Part shown: piece after piece, positions 36,040 to 43,234 of the stretch
Position numbering within the stretch: the stretch's first letter is position 1
Layout: every line of letters starts with the position of its first letter
Origin: Natronorubrum texcoconense
GTDB taxonomy: Archaea > Halobacteriota > Halobacteria > Halobacteriales > Natrialbaceae
Assembly: GCF_900100335.1 (NCBI RefSeq)
Contig: NZ_FNFE01000001.1
Coordinates: 248,001-312,000, forward strand
Reading direction: 5' to 3'
Length of the DNA stretch: 64,000 bases
Made by a program: the position numbers and the translations under genes
The notes under the pieces: generated by a model
Told to the model about the DNA's origin: nothing
The model's input: only the letters and a program-made list of their open reading frames with translations
Database searches by the model: none

Positions 36040-36870
36040 TTATCTCCCACCACTATTATTGTTATAAAAGCTGGACGGCTGGCGAAGGTTTTGAGGTTGA
36101 ATAGTTTCCCTTGGGTCCTCGTCACGGACGTTCTCTGCTTTCACAATATCCATAAGTGAATCTACTTCGTGTATGTTGAATTTCTGCGACCATATTAGCT
36201 TTTCTTCGATCACATCAGATAAACTATTGGAATATTTGAATGAAACTTGGAATTTGAACAGATCATTCCCAGTATTAACGTAGTGATCCTCTTCCTCGTC
36301 CAAATTCGTTTCTTTGAAATTGTCGAAACCACTATAGAATACATGGTCGTTTGATTCAGGATCCCAACATTCTATCACAATTGAATAAGGAGCGAACACA
36401 GTGACTCCAGTTTCTCCAGCACGCAGTGCCCCTCTTCCTATAACCTGGTGGCTAACTTCTGTTCCATACTCAGCCATGTATTCTTGCTCTTGTATCTGAT
36501 TGACTTCATTCCAAATTATTTCTTCAGAATTTATCGTTCGATCTAAGTGTGTATCTGTGTTTTCAGGAAGTGGTGCAATCAAAATTGCCAATTCGATATC
36601 TTTAGCAGTCCCAGAACCAATGTTTGACAGTTCGAAAAAAAGTGCATCATCTTTAATGTACCATTTGTCAATTGCAATAACAGGCTGGTGGGAAAGTTTA
36701 GTCTGCTCTTCCAGTATCTCTCGCTGTTTTTCCATACTTCTGTACTGTGCGATATACGCGATAACAAGAAGAAAGGATAATAATACAGAAAGAGCACCTT
36801 GGTTTTGGTTTAGAACGTTCAATATTTCCTGTAATAGTTGAGTTCCTCTCTCCAAGAATATGGTAGTCAT
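36040..36870 (-). CDS. Membrane-anchored protein of AT-rich island
   Basis: A 276-aa protein with one transmembrane segment (about residues 24-42), then a coiled-coil-like EKQREILEEQTKL and a soluble beta-rich domain (DKWYIKDDALFFELSNIG, GSGTAKDIELAILIAPLP) that resembles an immunoglobulin-like fold. The tail is Asn/Gly-rich. AT-rich codon use marks it as part of the island. Function unknown. Confidence 0.7.
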   Translation of the reverse strand: MTTIFLERGTQLLQEILNVLNQNQGALSVLLSFLLVIAYIAQYRSMEKQREILEEQTKLSHQPVIAIDKWYIKDDALFFELSNIGSGTAKDIELAILIAPLPENTDTHLDRTINSEEIIWNEVNQIQEQEYMAEYGTEVSHQVIGRGALRAGETGVTVFAPYSIVIECWDPESNDHVFYSGFDNFKETNLDEEEDHYVNTGNDLFKFQVSFKYSNSLSDVIEEKLIWSQKFNIHEVDSLMDIVKAENVRDEDPRETIQPQNLRQPSSFYNNNSGGR

Positions 36871-37015
36871 GTTTCTAGGTATTTTGCTTACAATAGATAA
36901 ACACTATTGGTGTAATCTAACCACCTAATCATAACTGTCCCAGCGGATAGTTTAGGAGAATCTGAATTAGGCTGTCTTCCCCCTGCGGTTGAATGTTGCG
37001 AAGAATGGTTTCCCC

Positions 37016-37052
37016 AATATGAACACGAGCCGAGTACTGTCGTGTTCATATT
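37016..37052. repeat. 13-bp perfect inverted repeat
   Basis: AATATGAACACGA (37016-37028) and TCGTGTTCATATT (37040-37052) are perfect complements around an 11-nt spacer. No gene starts close by on either strand. It could be a binding site, a mobile-element end or a bidirectional terminator. Confidence 0.6.
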
Positions 37053-37177
37053 CAGCCAATAGCCCACGAGACCGCCCCGGTCCTCGCATCGATCACGACG
37101 CATTCAACCCTCTCTTTATAAGCAAAAACCGCTCGAGTGAACCAAAAAACGAGGAGAGACGAGCCGTATTCACGACC

Positions 37178-37195
37178 AGATCTCATACCGAGACA
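37178..37195 (+). repeat. 18-bp direct repeat, left copy
   Basis: AGATCTCATACCGAGACA. It matches 17 of 18 positions with 39927-39944 in the same orientation. Together the copies bracket the structured element, the zinc-finger gene and the two kinases. Confidence 0.45.
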
Positions 37196-37251
37196 CAACT
37201 CGATCCGGCCAGGAACAATAGCTATAAGTTATACTAGACTGACATTCAGAA

Positions 37252-37395
37252 TGGAAGCAACGACTCCGATCCGCCGCAGGGGGCATGCGCTGAAATGCCC
37301 CGGGTGCTGAAGACACCCGAGACGTGGCTTCCAAATCCCCATCACGGGATTCAAAGCCATGATTGCGTACATTCTACCGGGACATAAACGTCCCG
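37252..37395 (+). ncRNA. Putative structured RNA with five helices
   Basis: P1: TGGAAGC (37252-37258) with GCTTCCA (37327-37333), extended past one mismatch by ACG/CGT. Inside it, P2: GGGGCAT (37280-37286) with ATGCCCC (37295-37301), and P3: GGGTG (37302-37306) with CACCC (37314-37318). Downstream are P4: AATCCC/GGGATT (37334-37339, 37346-37351) and P5: CGGGAC/GTCCCG (37378-37383, 37390-37395). The density of nested perfect stems looks like selected RNA structure. It lies 88 nt before the zinc-finger gene. It might be a cis-regulator, a small RNA, or part of a mobile-element scaffold. Strand is assumed from the neighbour. Confidence 0.5.
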
Positions 37396-37482
37396 CAAGT
37401 GCGTCGTATCGACCGTTCCGAACAGCGAACGCGCCGGATACCGCGGTCTCGAGTCCACCCCTTACCTCGAGCGCCAGAACCG

Positions 37483-37626
37483 ATGGCCGATGAGTCCGAG
37501 GCGACCCCGACGTTCCCCGACTGCCCGCGCTGTGGTGAGCCGATCACGATGGCGGTGGTCGCCGGCCCGATGACGGCCAGGGTTTCGCCCTGTGGCTGTC
37601 GGGTGGTGCCGGAGTCGCTCGAGTAG
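37483..37626 (+). CDS. Tiny zinc-finger protein (47 aa)
   Basis: A 47-aa protein from ATG 37483. It has CPRCGEP and, 20 residues later, CGCRV, a minimal four-Cys zinc site of the CPxCG type found in many haloarchaeal small proteins. It follows the putative structured RNA, which could act in its leader. Function unknown. Confidence 0.65.
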   Translation: MADESEATPTFPDCPRCGEPITMAVVAGPMTARVSPCGCRVVPESLE

Positions 37627-37712
37627 CAGGTACGAGGGTGAGAGACCGTCGTTGAAAGCAGCGACGACACCGTGACTGCACTGCGATCCCCGAACGGTGA
37701 ATACGGAACGTG

Positions 37713-38759
37713 CTACTGCACACACCGATCGGTCTGTGGCAGTACAAAGCGAACGATATTCCCTTCGGGAGACCCCTCTTCGAAGGTGAGTTCACCCCCG
37801 AGCGAATCGACACACCATTGCATCACCCAGAGGCCAACGCCGGACCCGTGAAAGGTGGTGCTCGCCGTTACATCCTCTTTGAGCACGTCAATTTCGACGG
37901 CTGGAATGGTTTCATTAGTATCGACAATTTGAATCACTGCCCGACCAGTGTCGGTCTCTTCGGTGACCGAAATTTTGACAGCGGGATCCGCATCGTCACT
38001 GTGGACGATCGCATTTTCGAGCGCGTGCTTCGTAGCGTAGTGGAGTCCCCTATCAGCGTTCACGAAGACGTCTGATTGGATATCGACAGTCAGTTCGGCG
38101 TCTGGATACTCCGATTGGATCTCCGTAGCGACTTCCGTGACCAGTCGTTTCCCCTTCGTGGGCGATCGCTCCGTTGCGTCGGGTTCCGCGATCTCTTCGA
38201 CCTGCTGAATCGAGTCGCTCAACGTTCCGATCTCCATGGCGATATCCACGATGGTCTCGATTTCCTCCTCGAGCGTCTCCTCCTCGACTGCACTTTTAAG
38301 CCGATCGGCGTACCCGATGAGTATGTTCGTCTCGTTTCGTAGGTTGTGCCGAATAACTCGGTTGAGGAGTCGCAATCGTCGTTCTCGAGCCTTATATCCC
38401 GTAATATCCCGAATCTCTGCGACAACGCATGTCGTCTCATCGATCGTCGTGCGATTCAGACATGCACGAACCCAGACTAACTCACCGGTAGCACGTTCGA
38501 TTTGCCACTCGAATACCTGCTCCTCCCCGTCAGCTGCTGCCCGAATTCGACGGACCGCTTTTTCTTGGGTGAACCGCTTTGTGGACGCCGTATAGTCTCC
38601 GACCTCCATTTCCCGTAACTCTGCTCGAGTGTAGCCGTATAATTGTTCCAGCGGCTTGTTTACGTCGAGTATTTCTCCTGTTTCCGGTTCGTGCAACGTG
38701 ACTCCAATCTTCAAATCATCGAAAGAGTTCGGCAGTACAACATTCTTCAAATCGGACAT
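37713..38759 (-). CDS. PAS domain sensor histidine kinase
   Basis: A 348-aa cytoplasmic kinase. A PAS domain with PAC motif covers residues 12-125. The phosphoacceptor His138 is in RVIRHNLRNETNILIGY, the haloarchaeal H-box type. The ATPase domain has N-box HALENAIVHSD (about 240) and G-box GSGVGLWVMQW. There are no transmembrane segments. The start at 38759 has a strong AGGAGG directly upstream. It is divergent from the next kinase and has lower GC than the core. No response regulator adjoins it. Confidence 0.9.
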   Translation of the reverse strand: MSDLKNVVLPNSFDDLKIGVTLHEPETGEILDVNKPLEQLYGYTRAELREMEVGDYTASTKRFTQEKAVRRIRAAADGEEQVFEWQIERATGELVWVRACLNRTTIDETTCVVAEIRDITGYKARERRLRLLNRVIRHNLRNETNILIGYADRLKSAVEEETLEEEIETIVDIAMEIGTLSDSIQQVEEIAEPDATERSPTKGKRLVTEVATEIQSEYPDAELTVDIQSDVFVNADRGLHYATKHALENAIVHSDDADPAVKISVTEETDTGRAVIQIVDTNETIPAVEIDVLKEDVTASTTFHGSGVGLWVMQWCVDSLGGELTFEEGSPEGNIVRFVLPQTDRCVQ

Positions 38760-38911
38760 ACCTCCTATAGTAATTAAACTTATATAAACAAGCGAACTGA
38801 GGAAACGGTTGCCTATTGGTTTTCTCAATTCATATGGGTACTTTCACTTTAGGCACCAGGCCAACACCCTTAACAGATGAAACATCGAGTTATTGCATAC
38901 TAAGGACACTC

Positions 38912-39883
38912 ATGCAAGACGAAAATCCACCGTCGCACGGTGACCGGACGCTGATTGAAAACTTTCCAAACGGAGTATTAGTACTGTTCGATGCTGACCT
39001 TCGCTATCGTATTGTTGGCCCCGAGACGCTCCCGTTCTCACAACGGAGCGCAACAGAGATGGTCGGCAAACACGTTGATGAGCTTTTTCCAGACGAAACA
39101 GTTGCCGTGCTTAAACCGAACCTTCACGCTACGATTGCAGGAGGCTCTCGGTCGTTCGACACGGAATACCAGGGCCAGATCCACCATATTGAGACGAGAT
39201 CAGTACGTGTTGGCGACGAGCCGTACGGCATTTTAGTCACACAAGATGTCACCGAAGCTCGCCAGACAGCGGCGGAGCTCGCCGATCAAAACAAGCGCCT
39301 CGATCAGTTTGCGAGTATGGTTTCTCACGACCTTCAAAATCCCTTAGCGATTGCAGTCGGTGAACTCGAGCAATATCGCGAGACGGGCGACGACAGCTAT
39401 TTAGATGGAATCGAGAACGCGTTGGTACGAGTAGAGGATCTCGTCGTAGATCTCACCGCACTCGCTCGAACCGATACCCCGTCAAATACCCGCAAATCTG
39501 TCTCACTACCTGAGGTCGCACGAGAGGCCTGGAAATTCATCGATACACAGTCAGCTTCTCTTGAAACGCAAAACTGTGCCATCCAGGGCGACAGGAGCCA
39601 ACTTCAGGCACTTTTCGAAAACCTGCTTCGAAACGCGGTCGGCCATGGTGGAACGGATGTAACTGTCCGGGTCGGCCCCACTGGGGGCGGATTCTACGTC
39701 GAGGATACTGGAACGGGAATTCCACCAGAGAAACGAGAGCAGGTGTTCGAACACGGGTTTACGACAGGTTACAGTGGGAACGGCGTCGGATTGACGATTG
39801 TCGGTCGAATTGCCGCCGATCATGGGTTTGAAGTTGCGCTTATGGAATCGCGAGAGGGCGGTGCTCGGTTCGAATTGCAGTAA
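38912..39883 (+). CDS. PAS domain sensor histidine kinase
   Basis: A 323-aa cytoplasmic kinase. The PAS domain is at residues 12-115; His139 is in FASMVSHDLQNPLAIAVGE, a classical HisKA box. The N-box is LFENLLRNAVGHGG, followed by VEDTGTGIPPEKREQVFEHG and GNGVGLTIVGRI. The start is ATG 38912; an in-frame ATG at 38834 is possible. It shares an upstream region with the leftward kinase. GC is below the core. The output partner is unknown. Confidence 0.9.
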   Translation: MQDENPPSHGDRTLIENFPNGVLVLFDADLRYRIVGPETLPFSQRSATEMVGKHVDELFPDETVAVLKPNLHATIAGGSRSFDTEYQGQIHHIETRSVRVGDEPYGILVTQDVTEARQTAAELADQNKRLDQFASMVSHDLQNPLAIAVGELEQYRETGDDSYLDGIENALVRVEDLVVDLTALARTDTPSNTRKSVSLPEVAREAWKFIDTQSASLETQNCAIQGDRSQLQALFENLLRNAVGHGGTDVTVRVGPTGGGFYVEDTGTGIPPEKREQVFEHGFTTGYSGNGVGLTIVGRIAADHGFEVALMESREGGARFELQ

Positions 39884-39926
39884 CTGCACACTGGCCCCTC
39901 CAACGGTTACTATCGTGCTCTCCTCT

Positions 39927-39944
39927 AGATCTCACACCGAGACA
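39927..39944 (+). repeat. 18-bp direct repeat, right copy
   Basis: AGATCTCACACCGAGACA, one base different from 37178-37195, in the same orientation and 2.75 kb away. It lies just past the stop of the second kinase. Confidence 0.45.
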
Positions 39945-40086
39945 GCGGGATCGGTTCGAGTCAGGTCCGCGGTCCCAGTCATGCCGAACACAGAGCGCTC
40001 TCGAGCTACTATCCACCCCCGCACCCAAATACATCTATCAACTGCAGGGACAACCATCACCTGTCACCGAGTGATCGTCTACGAAA

Positions 40087-40281
40087 ATGACCAGCGAGTC
40101 CGCCGACTGGGAGTACAAAGCCGTCGAGCCCCCCACGGAACTCACGAAACGCGAGTCCGCCAACCCAGAGCAACGACTCAACGAACTGGCCGCGGAGGGG
40201 TGGCGACTCGTCGAGACCGTCTCCTACGACGGCGGCGGCACGAAGTACCTGATCTTCGAGCGGTCGCTCGAGGACGCATGA
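40087..40281 (+). CDS. DUF4177 domain protein
   Basis: A 64-aa protein with the DUF4177 pattern: WEYKAVEPP near the start, then LNELAAEGWRLVETVSYDGG and KYLIFER. The fold is small alpha/beta and of unknown function. Its stop overlaps the next start as ATGA, so both are made together. Confidence 0.85.
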   Translation: MTSESADWEYKAVEPPTELTKRESANPEQRLNELAAEGWRLVETVSYDGGGTKYLIFERSLEDA

Positions 40282-41279
40282 AGGACTTCTCGACCGATAA
40301 CACGATGCGGGGCCGGGCCCACGAGAACCGCTACAAGCTCTGGGTGTTGCTCAACGCGAATCGGTGGTGGCTCACCGGGGCGATGGCCGCCGGGATCTTC
40401 GGCGCGCTGTTGCTCTGGGGGGTCTCGAACCCGCCGTCGGCACAGGAGGTGCTGTTGACCACCGACTGGGTCAAGATGTCCTTTCAAGCGCTGATCGGCG
40501 CGCTCATCACCGGGACCACGCTGGTCGTCTCGATCAACCAACTCGTCCTCTCCCAGGAGATCGGCCCGCTCGGCGGCCAGCGCCAGCGGATGGACCTCGC
40601 GATGGACTTCTACAAGAACACCGACGAGCTGCTCGAGTTTCCCAGTCCCGCCAATCCGGCGCTCTTTCTCAAGGAACTCATCGACGCGACCAGCGACCGC
40701 GCTCGCGCGTTCGAGAACGCGGTCCAAGAGAGCGACGACGAAGACTTCCGGGAGCACACCGAGGCGTACGTCGAGGACCTGCTCGAGAACGCGGAGGTGG
40801 CAACGGACCAGCTCGAGAACGCCGATTTCGGCTCCTTCGCCGTGATGAAGGCCGCGCTGAACTACAACTACGACCGGAAGATGTACGATCTTCGCTGGCT
40901 GCTGGACGAACACGAGGACCACCTCACGACGGCACAACGCGAGGCGGGACGCGAAACGCTCGAGGCGCTCACGATGTACGGCCCCGCCCGGGAGTACATC
41001 AAGACGCTCTACTTCCAGTGGTCGCTGGTCAAACTCTCGCAGGGGATTCTGTATCTCGCGGTGCCGGCGCTCGTCGTTGCGGGTGGCATGGTGATGCTCG
41101 TCGACGGGACCGCGATCAGCGGCACGCTCCTCGGCATCGACGTCTGGCTGTGGGTCATCTGTGCCGCGTACACGATCTGTGTCCTGCCGTTCTTGCTGTT
41201 CGTCTCCTACATCCTCCGGCTGGCGACGATCGCAAAACGAACGTCCGCGATGGGGCCGCTCGTCCTCCGCGGGGACTGA
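40278..41279 (+). CDS. Membrane protein coupled to DUF4177 protein
   Basis: A 333-aa protein with two N-terminal transmembrane segments (about residues 34-54 and 68-92), a long helical acidic cytoplasmic domain (about 95-245) and two C-terminal segments (about 252-275 and 283-310). The middle has coiled-coil-like DLLENAEVATDQLENADFG. Family unknown. Coupling to DUF4177 suggests that the two proteins work together. Confidence 0.8.
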   Translation: MKDFSTDNTMRGRAHENRYKLWVLLNANRWWLTGAMAAGIFGALLLWGVSNPPSAQEVLLTTDWVKMSFQALIGALITGTTLVVSINQLVLSQEIGPLGGQRQRMDLAMDFYKNTDELLEFPSPANPALFLKELIDATSDRARAFENAVQESDDEDFREHTEAYVEDLLENAEVATDQLENADFGSFAVMKAALNYNYDRKMYDLRWLLDEHEDHLTTAQREAGRETLEALTMYGPAREYIKTLYFQWSLVKLSQGILYLAVPALVVAGGMVMLVDGTAISGTLLGIDVWLWVICAAYTICVLPFLLFVSYILRLATIAKRTSAMGPLVLRGD

Positions 41280-41298
41280 GTTCGCAGAAACAGGTCGA

Positions 41299-41526
41299 TC
41301 AGTCGCTCGAGCACTGCAGCAACCGCGCGTCACCGGCCGGCCGGCGATCCCGGCTCGGTCGGCTGGTGATCGTCGTCCGACAGACCGGGCAGTCGTAGTC
41401 GACCGCGTCGCCGTTCGGTCGCCGGTTCCAGTCGCCCTCGATGGGGCTCTCGTGGCCGCAGTCGAAACAGTACAGCGTCGTCTTATCGGGTATCAGGGGG
41501 TCGGTAGTGGAGGCGGGGAGTGTCAT
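41299..41526 (-). CDS. Small zinc-ribbon protein
   Basis: A 75-aa protein with CFDCGHES and, 20 residues later, CPVCRTTI, a four-Cys zinc ribbon of the haloarchaeal CPxCG type. It overlaps no other gene and faces the preceding membrane protein gene. Function unknown. Confidence 0.75.
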   Translation of the reverse strand: MTLPASTTDPLIPDKTTLYCFDCGHESPIEGDWNRRPNGDAVDYDCPVCRTTITSRPSRDRRPAGDARLLQCSSD

Positions 41527-41773
41527 ACCAGCGGTCCGAACCGGGTGGACATAACCCCGTTGGTGTCAGCCGTGTTCGACGTGTGATAGCGGCTATCAAT
41601 CCTGTGACAGTGAGACTATCTCGCACGAATTTTCGAACGACGCGTCGATGGCCCTCGTCTCGAGACGGCCGTAAGTGACATGCTCGAGTCGGTCACTTGC
41701 GACGTACCCGAGACGAGCGTGCACGGGGTCGAGACGGCTGCACACGATCCGACTCGAGCGCTGCCGTCGTCGA

Positions 41774-42097
41774 CTACGCGCTCCCGGTCAGTTGGGCCTC
41801 GAGCCACCCTTCGAAGCGCTCGACGACGACCGTCGCCACGGCGTCGGCGATCCGGTCGGGCGAGTCGGTCAGATCCCAGACGTACTCGCCGTTTCGAGTC
41901 ATCGTCACCCACTCGACGTACTCGCCGCGGTCGAGTTCGAGGAGCAACTCCTCGAGGACGCTCTCGTCGAGTCGACAGCCGACCGCGTCTTCGATGCGCG
42001 CGGTGAGCTGGGGTGTCGTTGCGACGATACGGTCTTCGTCGGTGGCGGTCGCGGGGAGGGCGGTCGGCGATTGCGGGGACGGCGGCCGGTCGGTCAT
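41774..42097 (-). CDS. Small acidic protein, unknown function
   Basis: A 107-aa protein from ATG 42097; the frame is open upstream. It is acidic and helical, with ARIEDAVGCRLDESVLEELL and EYVEWVTMTRNGEYVWDL, and looks folded. No family recognised. It ends 250 nt before the zinc-ribbon gene, a gap with no further gene. Confidence 0.65.
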   Translation of the reverse strand: MTDRPPSPQSPTALPATATDEDRIVATTPQLTARIEDAVGCRLDESVLEELLLELDRGEYVEWVTMTRNGEYVWDLTDSPDRIADAVATVVVERFEGWLEAQLTGSA

Positions 42098-42479
42098 TGT
42101 CGGCCAATCGGTTGGTGTTCGAGGTGTATTAATTCTGGTGGAAGTCTCGGCATCGTGACTACCGCGAAACACGACCGGATCCGAGTGGCGCGGTCGACCG
42201 CGTCCGAGTCGAGCACTGTCCATCGAGACCGTTGGGTACGCAACGTTTTCGCCGTTCGAGCGACCCTCGCTTCCGGACGAGCGCGAGCGATGTCACCCCC
42301 GAACTGGCCCTGATCCTCATTGTGACCGAAATATTCCGTCTCCCCCTCCCGACGACGGAGTCCAACGACTGCCAATAGCCGTTGGCCGTAACCTATACTT
42401 CGTAATTTTACGTTACACTCTTTCTTCAATATCTCGCCAACCAGAAATATTATTAGTCAGCACAGTATTGAAACGCGAT
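42098..42479. other. Divergent promoter region, no supported gene
   Basis: A 380-nt gap, AT-rich from about 42390. It contains a short palindrome CGTAA-TT-TTACG near 42403 and an AATATTATTAG box about 30 nt before the Bat-type gene at 42480, a possible TATA element. No coding frame supported. Confidence 0.5.
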
Positions 42480-43214
42480 ATGCGATACGTGACATACGTA
42501 CTCACGCCACAACAGGGGTACTTCGATCCGGGGGAAGCGCTGTTGCGCGAGTGCGGTGTCACCCTCAGAACGATACAGGACATCGACTTCCTCACCGACG
42601 GGACGATCGTCACGCGACGTGAGATCCGAGGGGACCGAGGGGACATCATCAGCGCACTCGAGCATCCCGACTCGAAGATCTTCGATTACCTGCTCAGCGA
42701 CGTCGACGGCAACACGATCCTGCAGATGCACTACCAGCCGAGCGAGTTGACGACGACGCTCTTCGAGATCCACCGGCGACACGCCGTCTTGCTCGACTAT
42801 CCGATGGAGTATACCGGGCCCGAGAACGCGTGTCTTCGGGTCTCCCAGATCGGCTGCGAGAGCGAACTGCAGTCGCTCGTCGCGGAGACGCGAGACGCCG
42901 TCGACCTCGAGATCGAACGTCTCGGCAGGTACGACCCCTCCGACGGACAGCCGTTGACCGATCTGACGGAGCGCCAGCGCGAGGTGCTCTCCGTCGCGAT
43001 CGAGGCAGGCTACTACCAGGAACCCCGCGAGGTGACCTATCAGGATATCGCCGAGCGACTGGGCTGCTCGGCAGGTACCGTCGGCCAGCACCTTCGTCGA
43101 ATCGAGTCTCAGCTCATGTCGACGGTGATCACCGGCGGTACGTCGGCCACAGAGCACAACTCGACGTCGGAGACCGGATCGAACGCGGAACCGAGGCCGC
43201 CGTCGAGGCGATAA
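42480..43214 (+). CDS. Bat-type helix-turn-helix transcription regulator
   Basis: A 244-aa regulator of the bacterio-opsin activator (HTH_10) family. The N-terminal 150 residues form the domain found in non-PAS Bat proteins. The DNA-binding HTH_10 is at about 160-215 (LTERQREVLSVAIEAGYY, then VTYQDIAERLGCSAGTVGQH). The tail is a disordered Ser/Thr stretch. ATG 42480 is chosen. It lies next to a sensor kinase, but no receiver domain is present. Confidence 0.9.
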   Translation: MRYVTYVLTPQQGYFDPGEALLRECGVTLRTIQDIDFLTDGTIVTRREIRGDRGDIISALEHPDSKIFDYLLSDVDGNTILQMHYQPSELTTTLFEIHRRHAVLLDYPMEYTGPENACLRVSQIGCESELQSLVAETRDAVDLEIERLGRYDPSDGQPLTDLTERQREVLSVAIEAGYYQEPREVTYQDIAERLGCSAGTVGQHLRRIESQLMSTVITGGTSATEHNSTSETGSNAEPRPPSRR

Positions 43215-43234
43215 ACGGTCGAGGCCGAGTCCGG

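Larger units (their letters stand above)
36871..37251. other. AT-rich intergenic region with dyad, no supported gene
   Basis: About 380 nt with no convincing frame. It contains the 13-bp inverted repeat at 37016-37052 and the 18-nt sequence AGATCTCATACCGAGACA at 37178-37195, which recurs with one change at 39927-39944. Confidence 0.55.

Noticed and set aside
37449-37457. CGAGTCCAC as a duplicated tRNA-Ala 3' end (attachment site)
   Set aside because: Only 9 nt match the tRNA end, and this string is common in GC-rich haloarchaeal DNA; the match does not extend into the T arm.
39930-39990. tRNA fragment suggested by GGTTCGAGTC
   Set aside because: A T-arm-like loop is present but the stem has mismatches and no acceptor or anticodon arm can be built.
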